From CANKBT01 sp038236005 (GTDB taxonomy: Bacteria > Actinomycetota > Actinomycetes > Mycobacteriales > SCTD01): a DNA stretch of 15,960 bases. The stretch is taken from assembly GCA_038236005.1 (NCBI GenBank), contig JBBSTI010000074.1, positions 1 through 15,960 on the forward strand. The letters run 5' to 3'. Under the pieces are notes generated by a model. The model was not told the origin of the DNA. It made no database searches and saw nothing but the letters and a program-made list of their open reading frames with translations. Positions 4,916 through 11,599 of the stretch are shown one piece after another (positions within the stretch are counted from its first letter, which is position 1; the number at the start of each line of letters is the position of its first letter). Position numbers and translations under genes: made by a program.

Positions 4916-6630
4916 CAGCGCGCTCCGGCGTCGAGGTCGGTCTGGACGTTGCAGACGGGGACGGCGGCCGTCACGACCGCGCGGTCGCTCGGGGCAGGGT
5001 CGGCGAACCCGAGGTCGACCTGCGTGCAGGCCACCGCGGGGTTGATCACGTCGGTCAGCGGCTTCGGGTAGAAACCGAGGAAGATCATCAGCGCCAGCAG
5101 GGGGGCCACGGCCAGGACCTCCCGACCTCGCAGGTCGGGCATCCGCTCGTGAGCCGCGGACAGCGGGCCCTGCATCGTGCGCTGATACATCAGCAGGATG
5201 TAGAGGGCTGCCAGCACGATGCCGACGGTCGCGACCACGGTGGCGACCGGGTAGCGCTGGAACGACCCGACCAGCACCAAGAACTCACTGATGAAGGTCG
5301 ACAGGCCGGGCAGTGCCAGAGACGACAGGCCGGCCAGCAGGAAGACGCCAGCAAGCAGCGGCGCCGCCTTGGCGATGCCGCTGTAGGCGTCGGCGTCGCG
5401 GGTCTTGCCGCGGTGGATCAGGAAGCCGACGACCAGGAACAGCGCGCCGGTCGAGAGGCCGTGATTGACCATGTACAGCACGGCGCCGGTCTGCGCCTGC
5501 GTCGTGAAGGCGAACACCCCGAGGCCGATGAACCCGAAGTGCGCGACCGACGTGTAGGCCACCAGCCGCTTGAGGTCGCGCTGGCCCATCGCCAGCAGGG
5601 CGCCGTAGATGATCCCGATCACTGAGAGCGTGATGACGTACGGCGCAAGGATGCGCGAGGCGTCCGGGAACAGCGGCAAGCAGTATCGGATGAAGCCGAA
5701 GGTGCCGACCTTGTCCAGCACGCCCACCAGCAGCACGGCGCCGCCGATGGGCGACTCGGCACCCGCGTCGGGCAGCCAGGTGTGGAACGGGAACAGCGGG
5801 GCCTTGATGGCGAACGCGATGAAGAATCCGAGGAACAGCCAGATCTGCGTGGAGGTCGACAGGTCTAGCTGGGTCAGCGCGAGGACGTTGAAGGTGCCGC
5901 TCTCGAGCTGGCCGGCCGAGGCGACGTAGAGACCGATCACCGCGGCCAGCATGATCAGGCCGCCGAACAGGCTGAACAGGAGGAACTTCATGGCGGCGTA
6001 CGACCGCCGCGGCCCACCGAACTGCCCGATCAGGAAATACATCGGGATGAGCATCGCCTCGAAGAAGACGTAGAACAGGAAGATGTCGGTCGAGACGAAG
6101 ACGCCGATCATCATCGTCTGCAGGATCAGCATCAGGCTGAAGAACATCTTGACCGAGCCGCGTCGGGGGTCGGGCGGTCCGCCGGTGGAGGTGTCCGTGC
6201 GGTCGAGCATGGTGACCCCGCCAGGCCCGGCCCGCCCGGTCGCGTCGGTGTCACCGCTCGCGCTGCCGACCTTCAACGACGTGGCCGTGGTGGCGACTCC
6301 GGCCGGGTCCGCGTCGTTCCAGCTCGCGAGCAGCACGACGGGCACAAGCACGGCGATCAGCGCGATCAGCACCAGGGCGATGCCGTCGACGCCCACGGCG
6401 TACTGGACGCCGAAGGCCGGGATCCAGTCGTGCGCCTCAGCCATCTGGAAGCGCGCCCCGCTCGGGTCGAACTGGAGGCCGATCACGATGGTGAGCACGA
6501 GCACCACGAGGGAGGTGGCCAGGGCGACCTGCTTGACCATCAGGTCACGCCCGCGGGGCAGGGCCATGATGACCAGGACCCCGACCAGGGGGGTGAGGCC
6601 GAGGACGGTGAGGAACGGGAAGCTGTTCAT
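4915..6630 (-). CDS. nuoM: NADH-quinone oxidoreductase subunit M
   Basis: NuoM is an antiporter-like proton-pumping subunit of the membrane arm. The protein has 571 residues, about 60 more than E. coli NuoM. Conserved elements are present: FYVFFEAMLIPMYFLIG with E191 in the fifth helix, K276 in FAIKAPLFPFHTWLPDA, K307 in LDKVGTFG, H390 in VNHGLSTGALF and E449 in ISEFLVL. The extra length is mostly a hydrophilic, Gly/Thr/Asp-rich insertion at about residues 105-158, between the helix ending VVLLASW and the one starting KMFFSLML; the reading frame is unbroken through it. The C terminus beyond residue 530 is a hydrophilic tail with two cysteines. ATG at 6630 follows the nuoL stop after 2 nt, and its own stop overlaps the nuoN start by 1 nt. 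Confidence 0.97.
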   Translation of the reverse strand: MNSFPFLTVLGLTPLVGVLVIMALPRGRDLMVKQVALATSLVVLVLTIVIGLQFDPSGARFQMAEAHDWIPAFGVQYAVGVDGIALVLIALIAVLVPVVLLASWNDADPAGVATTATSLKVGSASGDTDATGRAGPGGVTMLDRTDTSTGGPPDPRRGSVKMFFSLMLILQTMMIGVFVSTDIFLFYVFFEAMLIPMYFLIGQFGGPRRSYAAMKFLLFSLFGGLIMLAAVIGLYVASAGQLESGTFNVLALTQLDLSTSTQIWLFLGFFIAFAIKAPLFPFHTWLPDAGAESPIGGAVLLVGVLDKVGTFGFIRYCLPLFPDASRILAPYVITLSVIGIIYGALLAMGQRDLKRLVAYTSVAHFGFIGLGVFAFTTQAQTGAVLYMVNHGLSTGALFLVVGFLIHRGKTRDADAYSGIAKAAPLLAGVFLLAGLSSLALPGLSTFISEFLVLVGSFQRYPVATVVATVGIVLAALYILLMYQRTMQGPLSAAHERMPDLRGREVLAVAPLLALMIFLGFYPKPLTDVINPAVACTQVDLGFADPAPSDRAVVTAAVPVCNVQTDLDAGAR

Positions 6631-6632
6631 GC

Positions 6633-8576
6633 TCAGATCCCCGACCGGGTCAGGACGAGCGCCGCGAGCACGAGCGTGGCGCCGCCGAAGATCGCCAGGG
6701 CGTAGGACCGGACGAAGCCGGTCTGGAGCCGTCGCAATCGGCCGGAGCCGCCCCCGATGCCGGCGGCGAGCCCGCTGACGGCGCCGTCGATGCCCTTGCG
6801 GTCGGCGAAGACCAGGACGCGGGTGAGGTATTGGCCGGGACGCATGAGGACCGCTTCGTTGAGGGCGTCGAGGTAGAGGTTGTTGCGTGCCGCAGAGACG
6901 AACGGGCTGACAGCGACCGGCGGGCTCATCGGCACCAGTCGGCGGCCGAACAGCAGCACGGCCACCCCTGCACCCAGCACGATCATGAGCAGTGACAGCG
7001 CGGCGATGAGCAGCGGGTCGAGCAGGTGGTTCACCTCGCCCTCGGCACCGAGCGTCGGCTCGAGCCAGCCGAGCAACGCGTCACCACGGGTGAGCAGGAA
7101 CCCGGCGAACACGGCCCCGATCCCTAGCAGGATCATCGGCCCGGTCATCGAGGCCGGGGACTCGTGGGGGTGCACGTCGGCAGTCCATCGACGAGGACCG
7201 AAGAACGTCATGATCATGAGGCGCGTCATGTAGAAGGCGGTCAGCCCGGCGGCGAGCAGGGCGGCACCGCCCATCAGCCACCCGCGAGCGCCCCCCTGGT
7301 CGAACGCAACCTCGATGATGAGCTCCTTGGAGTAGAAGCCCGACAGGAACGGGAACCCGATGATCGCCAGGTAGCCGGCGCCGAAACAGGCGAACGTGAT
7401 CGGCATCTTGGTGCGCAGCCCGCCGAACCGCCGCATGTCGACCTGGTCGTTCATGCCGTGCATCACCGAACCGGCCGACAGGAACATGCACGCCTTGAAG
7501 AAGCCGTGGGTCAGCAGGTGCAGGATCGCCACCGCGCCCGCCCCCGGGATGCCGACCGCCAGGAACATGTAGCCGATCTGGCTCACGGTCGAGTAGGCGA
7601 GAACCTTCTTGATGTCGTCGTAGGCGCAGCCGATGATCGCACCGATCAGCAGAGTGACCACGCCGATGATGCTCACCACCAGCGCCGCGGACTGGGCGAG
7701 CGCGAAGATCGGCGTGGCCCGGGCGATCAGGTAGACGCCCGCGGTCACCATGGTCGCGGCGTGGATGAGCGCCGACACGGGGGTCGGGCCCTCCATGGCG
7801 TCCGGGAGCCAGGTGTGCAGGGGGAACTGCCCGCTCTTGCCGCACGCCCCGAGCAGCAGCAGCAGCCCGATGGCGGTGGCCGCCGCGTTGGACAGGCCAC
7901 CGCTCTCGGCCGCACCGAACACCTGGGTGAACGAGGTGGCGCCGAGCGTCGCGAACATGACCATGATCGCAAGGCTCAGCCCGACGTCACCGACCCGGTT
8001 GGCGATGAAGGCCTTCTTCGCGGCGGTGGCCGCGCTGTTGCGGTCGTAGTAGAAGCTGATCAGCAGGTAGGAAGCGAGACCGACGCCCTCCCAGCCCAGG
8101 TAGAGCGCGAGGAAGCTGTTGCCCAGCACGAGCACGAGCATCGCGGCGACGAACAGGTTGAGGTAGGCGAAGAACTGTCGACGGCGCGGGTCGTGCGCCA
8201 TGTAGCCGATCGAGTAGATGTGGATGAGCGTGCCGACCCCGGTGATGAGCAGGGCGAAGGTCATCGACAGCGGGTCGAGCAGCAGGCCGAGGTCGACGGT
8301 GAACCCGCCGACCGGCACCCAGGACCAGAGGTGGACGTCCACGGTGCGCTCGACCTGCCCGCGGAGGCTGAAGAACAGCACGACGGCGTAGAGGAACGCC
8401 GCTCCGCACAGGCCGGTCGCGAGCAGGTGGCCCCAGGCCTGGCTGCGTCGACCGGTGAGCAGCAGCAGGGCTGCGCCAGCGGCCGGGAGCAGGATCAGCA
8501 GCCAGAGCAGCGACAACGCTCCGGTCGCCTCGACCGGGGCGAACGGCTCGGCCGGGACGACGGTCAACGGGGTCAC
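6633..8576 (-). CDS. nuoL: NADH-quinone oxidoreductase subunit L
   Basis: NuoL is the distal antiporter-like subunit of complex I and carries the lateral helix that spans the membrane arm. The protein has 647 residues. Key residues appear in order: LGWEGVGLASYLLI with E163, RVGD with D197, GKSGQFPLHTWLPDAMEGPTP with K247 and H254, H272, HGFFKACMFL with K361, and SKELI with K417. The long C-terminal part holds the amphipathic lateral helix region and a last membrane helix near residues 627-644. The GTG at 8576 is the first possible start after an in-frame TGA and has GAGGT about 9 nt upstream (8590-8586). It follows the only sizeable gap in the operon (77 nt after nuoK). Its stop lies 2 nt before nuoM. 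Confidence 0.97.
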   Translation of the reverse strand: MTPLTVVPAEPFAPVEATGALSLLWLLILLPAAGAALLLLTGRRSQAWGHLLATGLCGAAFLYAVVLFFSLRGQVERTVDVHLWSWVPVGGFTVDLGLLLDPLSMTFALLITGVGTLIHIYSIGYMAHDPRRRQFFAYLNLFVAAMLVLVLGNSFLALYLGWEGVGLASYLLISFYYDRNSAATAAKKAFIANRVGDVGLSLAIMVMFATLGATSFTQVFGAAESGGLSNAAATAIGLLLLLGACGKSGQFPLHTWLPDAMEGPTPVSALIHAATMVTAGVYLIARATPIFALAQSAALVVSIIGVVTLLIGAIIGCAYDDIKKVLAYSTVSQIGYMFLAVGIPGAGAVAILHLLTHGFFKACMFLSAGSVMHGMNDQVDMRRFGGLRTKMPITFACFGAGYLAIIGFPFLSGFYSKELIIEVAFDQGGARGWLMGGAALLAAGLTAFYMTRLMIMTFFGPRRWTADVHPHESPASMTGPMILLGIGAVFAGFLLTRGDALLGWLEPTLGAEGEVNHLLDPLLIAALSLLMIVLGAGVAVLLFGRRLVPMSPPVAVSPFVSAARNNLYLDALNEAVLMRPGQYLTRVLVFADRKGIDGAVSGLAAGIGGGSGRLRRLQTGFVRSYALAIFGGATLVLAALVLTRSGI

Positions 8577-8583
8577 CGGTCGA

Positions 8584-8604
8584 CTACCTCGGATCTCTGG
8601 TCAT
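8584..8604 (-). other. Six-codon open frame covering the nuoL ribosome site
   Basis: ATG at 8604-8602 opens MTRDPR and ends with TAG at 8586-8584, seven nt before the nuoL GTG. The nuoL GAGGT ribosome site overlaps its last sense codons. It could act as a tiny leader peptide or coupling element, but it has no visible ribosome site of its own beyond the hairpin just upstream, and such frames arise often by chance. Confidence 0.2.
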
Positions 8605-8623
8605 CGGCGCGAGGACGGCGCCG
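8605..8623. other. GC hairpin in the nuoK-nuoL spacer
   Basis: CGGCGC (8605-8610) and GCGCCG (8618-8623) form a 6-bp all-GC stem with a 7-nt loop on the nuo mRNA, about 30 nt after the nuoK stop and 29 nt before the nuoL start. No U-tract follows, so it is unlikely to be a full terminator. A role in mRNA processing or in adjusting nuoL expression is an inference from position. Confidence 0.4.
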
Positions 8624-8653
8624 GGGCGGCTGGTGCTGTGGGGGTGGAGCAGG

Positions 8654-8953
8654 TCAGTACTTGAGCAGGTTGACGTCGTCGACCGAGGCCGACCGTCGGG
8701 TACGGAAGATACTCATGAGGATGGCGAGACCCACCACGACCTCGGCGGCGGCGACCACCATGACGAAGAAGGCCATCACCTGGCCCTCGAGCGTGCCGTT
8801 CACCCGGCTGAACGTGACCAGGGTGAGGTTGACCGAGTTCAGCATCAGCTCGACGCACATGAAGACCATGATCGCGTTGCGGCGGGTGAGCACACCGACC
8901 GCGCCGATCGAGAACAGCAGGGCAGCGAGCAGCAAGTAGTAGGCGGGGGTCAT
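8654..8953 (-). CDS. nuoK: NADH-quinone oxidoreductase subunit K
   Basis: NuoK is a small three-helix membrane subunit, related to MrpC, that lies between NuoJ and NuoN and helps relay protons. The 99-residue protein matches the family length. It has the conserved buried glutamates E35 in FMCVELMLNSVNL and E71 in VAAAEVVVGLAI, plus the loop arginines R24 and R25, equivalent to residues needed for activity in E. coli NuoK. The ATG at 8953 overlaps the nuoJ TGA as ATGA. The frame stays open far upstream, but that stretch lies in nuoJ and is not homologous. It is followed by a 77-nt spacer before nuoL. Confidence 0.96.
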   Translation of the reverse strand: MTPAYYLLLAALLFSIGAVGVLTRRNAIMVFMCVELMLNSVNLTLVTFSRVNGTLEGQVMAFFVMVVAAAEVVVGLAILMSIFRTRRSASVDDVNLLKY

Positions 8954-9759
8954 CGCAGGGCCGTCCCTTGCTGCTGCTGGGTCGGCTCGCCGCTCTGCTC
9001 CTGCTCGTAGGAGAGCGCTGCGGACACGCTGGTCGGGGCGGGGCTGCCGTCCGGCAAGAGCGCCGGGCTGGCGCTGGTGCCGTGGTCGGCAAACACTCCC
9101 GGGCCCGGCAACGGCAGGGGGTCGGGACCGCTGAAGCGGTCCTTGGCCTGGTCTCGCTGGCCCTTGCGCGGCACGACGTGTTCCTTGTGGGCCAGCACCA
9201 TGGCGCCGAGGGCGGCCGTGATGAGCAGCGCGCTGGTGACCTCGAAGGCAAACAGGTATTTGGTGAACAGCAGCCGGGCGATCCCCTGCACGTTGCCCTC
9301 GGCGTTGACCGCAGCCAGGCCGGTGGTCGCCCGACCGGAGACCGCGCTGCCCAGCGCGCCCATCAGCACGCCGGCGAAACCGAGCCCTGCGATCGCCGTG
9401 GCGATGCGCTGGCCGCGGAGGGTCTCGACCAGGGAGTCGCTGCTGTCGACCCCGACGAGCATGAGCACGAACAGGAACAGCATCAGGATGGCGCCCGTGT
9501 AGACGATCACCTGGACCGCGGCGAGGAACGGAGCGTCCTGCACCGCGTAGAGCCCGGCGAAGCTGAGCATGACCGCGGCGAGCATGAGCGCGGCGTGCAC
9601 CGCGTTGCGAGCGGTCACCATGCCGAGCGCGGCGATCGTCGCGATCGTGGCGAAGATCCAGAACGCCACCTGCTCGCCGGTGCCGGCGGTGCCCGGCTCG
9701 GCCTGGGCGAGCAGCTGGGAGGCACCGAGCTGGCCGACGACAAGGACGGAGCCGCTCAT
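8950..9759 (-). CDS. nuoJ: NADH-quinone oxidoreductase subunit J, with long hydrophilic C-tail
   Basis: NuoJ is a five-helix membrane subunit beside NuoH and NuoK in the proton-transfer part of complex I. The 269-residue protein has about 30 N-terminal residues before the first helix (AFWIFATIATIAALG). The family signature VQVIVYTGAILMLFLFVLML (residues 82-101) contains the third helix, whose bend matters for coupling. Further helices lie near 118-140 and 168-190. Residues 191-269 form a hydrophilic, Pro/Ser/Gln-rich tail not found in E. coli NuoJ (about 184 residues); I recall tails on other actinobacterial NuoJ proteins. The start is ATG at 9759, overlapping the nuoI stop (ATGA). The reading frame is open further upstream, but that part lies within nuoI and has no NuoJ similarity. 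Confidence 0.95.
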   Translation of the reverse strand: MSGSVLVVGQLGASQLLAQAEPGTAGTGEQVAFWIFATIATIAALGMVTARNAVHAALMLAAVMLSFAGLYAVQDAPFLAAVQVIVYTGAILMLFLFVLMLVGVDSSDSLVETLRGQRIATAIAGLGFAGVLMGALGSAVSGRATTGLAAVNAEGNVQGIARLLFTKYLFAFEVTSALLITAALGAMVLAHKEHVVPRKGQRDQAKDRFSGPDPLPLPGPGVFADHGTSASPALLPDGSPAPTSVSAALSYEQEQSGEPTQQQQGTALR

Positions 9760-10256
9760 GAGACGTCCCGGACGTAGTAGTCGGTGTCGGTCTCCCCGAG
9801 GCGCATCGGGTGCGGCGGCTGCTCCATGCCACCCAGGAGCGGTGCCATCAGGTCTTCCTTGGTGAAGATCAGGCTCTGACGTGAGTCGTCGGCCAGCTCG
9901 AACTCGTTGGTCATGGTGAGCGAGCGCGTCGGGCAGGCCTCGATGCACAACCCGCAGAAGATGCAGCGCAGGTAGTTGATCTGGTAGACGGCGGCATAGC
10001 GCTCACCCGGGCTGAAGCGAGCGTCCTCGGTGTTGGCAGCGCCCTCGACGTAGATCGCGTCTGCCGGGCAGGCCCACGCGCACAGCTCGCAACCGATGCA
10101 CTTCTCGAGGCCGTCGGGGTGCCGGTTCAGCACATGGCGGCCGTGGTAGCGCGGTGCGGTCTCTTTGCCGGCCTCGGGGTATTCCTCGGTAGCCACCTTC
10201 TGGAACATGGCCGCGAAGGTGACCCCGAAGCCCTTGACCGGGTCGAGGAAGCTCAT
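9756..10256 (-). CDS. nuoI: NADH-quinone oxidoreductase subunit I (two 4Fe-4S clusters)
   Basis: NuoI is a ferredoxin-like subunit carrying clusters N6a and N6b, which pass electrons from NuoG towards N2 and quinone. The 166-residue protein has two 4Fe-4S motifs: CIGCELCAWACP (C53, C56, C59, C63) and CIFCGLCIEACP (C98, C101, C104, C108). The N-terminal amphipathic part (FLDPVKGFGVTFAAMF) is the usual membrane-surface anchor. The C-terminal segment with DYYVRDVS is typical of actinobacterial NuoI. ATG at 10256 overlaps the nuoH TGA by 4 nt, and its stop overlaps nuoJ by 4 nt. Confidence 0.98.
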   Translation of the reverse strand: MSFLDPVKGFGVTFAAMFQKVATEEYPEAGKETAPRYHGRHVLNRHPDGLEKCIGCELCAWACPADAIYVEGAANTEDARFSPGERYAAVYQINYLRCIFCGLCIEACPTRSLTMTNEFELADDSRQSLIFTKEDLMAPLLGGMEQPPHPMRLGETDTDYYVRDVS

Positions 10257-11599
10257 CGGGTCTCTCCCGTCGTGTCGGGGCGAACGTCGGGACGGGTCTC
10301 GGTGAGGGTGCTCGTGCCGCCGGTCAGCGCCGGGGCGGATGCACCGGCGGACGCGAGGGAGCGGGGGGTTGGCGGGACGACAAGATCCATCGGCGGCGTC
10401 GGGAAGCCGCCGTCGGACTCGGGCACCAGCGGCTGCTGCGCCACCTCCGGCTCAGCCTCCTTCTCCTTGCCCGGCAGGAAGGACCAGATCACGACCAGCA
10501 CCAGGACGACGCCGACGACGATCAGCAACGTACGCGTGAGGTCGTACTCGGTGCGAAGGACGCGCAGCCCGGCCACCAGCATGATCCAGACCAGGCTGAC
10601 CGGGATCAGCACCTTCCATCCGAGCTGCATGAACTGGTCGTAGCGCATGCGCGGCAAGGTGCCGCGGAGCCAGACGAAGAAGAAGATGAACATGACCACC
10701 TTGAGCAGGAACCACACCATGGGGAACCAGCCGGTGGACAGTACGTCGATGCGGGAGATCAGCGGCGGGGCCTGCCAGCCGCCCAGGAACAGCGTCACGG
10801 CCAGCGCCGAGACGGTGATCATGTTGATGTATTCGGCCAGGAAGAACATCGCGAACTTGAGCGACGTGTATTCGGTGTGAAAGCCGCCGACCAGCTCGCT
10901 CTCGGCCTCTGGCAGGTCGAACGGCGCCCGGTTCGTCTCGCCGACCATCGCGATCACGTAGATGACGAAGGACACCGGCAGGCTGATGAAATACCAGAGG
11001 TCGCTCTGCGCGGCGACGATCTCGCTGGTCGACAACGACCCGGCGTAGAGGAAGACCCCGACGAGCGACAGGCCCATGGCCACCTCGTAGGAGATGACCT
11101 GCGCGGCCGACCGCAACGCCCCTAGCAGGGGGTAGGTCGAGCCGCTGCTCCAGCCCGCCAGCACGATGCCGAACACCCCGACGCTGGCGATGGCCAGGAT
11201 GAACAGGACCGCGACCGGCGTATCGGTCAGCTGCAGCGCCGTGCGGTTGCCGGCGATCGAGACGCTGGGCCCGAACGGGATGACGCTGAACGCCAGGAAG
11301 GCCGGGATCGCCGAGATCAGCGGGGCCAGGATGTAGACCGGCTTGTCGGCCAGCGCCGGGATGATCTCTTCCTTGAGCGCCAGCTTGACCCCGTCGGCCA
11401 GGCTCTGCAGCCAGCCTCCGGGGCCGGTGCGGTTAGGACCGGGACGCGACTGCATGCGCCCGACGACCTTGCGCTCGAAGACGATCGTGAACAGCGTGAG
11501 CAGGACCAGCAGGACGAACACGAAGATCGCTTTGCCCAGGGTGAGCCAGAACGGCTCGTTGCCGAAGCTGGTCAGCGGCAGCTGTGTGCCGTCAGGCAT
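10253..11599 (-). CDS. nuoH: NADH-quinone oxidoreductase subunit H, with extended C-terminus
   Basis: NuoH is the membrane subunit that helps form the quinone-binding chamber and links electron transfer to the proton channels. The 448-residue protein is about 120 longer than E. coli NuoH. Conserved features include FERKVVGRMQSRPGPNRTGP (residues 41-60), LADGVKLALKEE and the acidic quinone-site loop VGETNRAPFDLPEAESELVG (219-238), followed by EYTSLKFAMFFLAEY. After the core, an extra hydrophobic segment (about 356-375) and a 70-residue Pro/Thr-rich cytoplasmic tail (378-448) follow; extended NuoH tails are known in actinobacteria. The ATG at 11599 lies inside the end of nuoG (8-nt overlap), and its TGA overlaps the nuoI start. 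Confidence 0.97.
   Translation of the reverse strand: MPDGTQLPLTSFGNEPFWLTLGKAIFVFVLLVLLTLFTIVFERKVVGRMQSRPGPNRTGPGGWLQSLADGVKLALKEEIIPALADKPVYILAPLISAIPAFLAFSVIPFGPSVSIAGNRTALQLTDTPVAVLFILAIASVGVFGIVLAGWSSGSTYPLLGALRSAAQVISYEVAMGLSLVGVFLYAGSLSTSEIVAAQSDLWYFISLPVSFVIYVIAMVGETNRAPFDLPEAESELVGGFHTEYTSLKFAMFFLAEYINMITVSALAVTLFLGGWQAPPLISRIDVLSTGWFPMVWFLLKVVMFIFFFVWLRGTLPRMRYDQFMQLGWKVLIPVSLVWIMLVAGLRVLRTEYDLTRTLLIVVGVVLVLVVIWSFLPGKEKEAEPEVAQQPLVPESDGGFPTPPMDLVVPPTPRSLASAGASAPALTGGTSTLTETRPDVRPDTTGETR

Noticed and set aside
7164..8939. 591-codon plus-strand open frame opposite nuoL/nuoK
   Set aside because: Low-complexity Glu/Gln/Arg/His translation spanning two real antisense genes and their spacer; a composition artefact.
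9760..9948. 63-residue N-terminal extension of nuoJ
   Set aside because: Lies wholly inside nuoI, His/Arg-rich and without NuoJ character; the ATG at 9759 in the ATGA overlap is the natural start.
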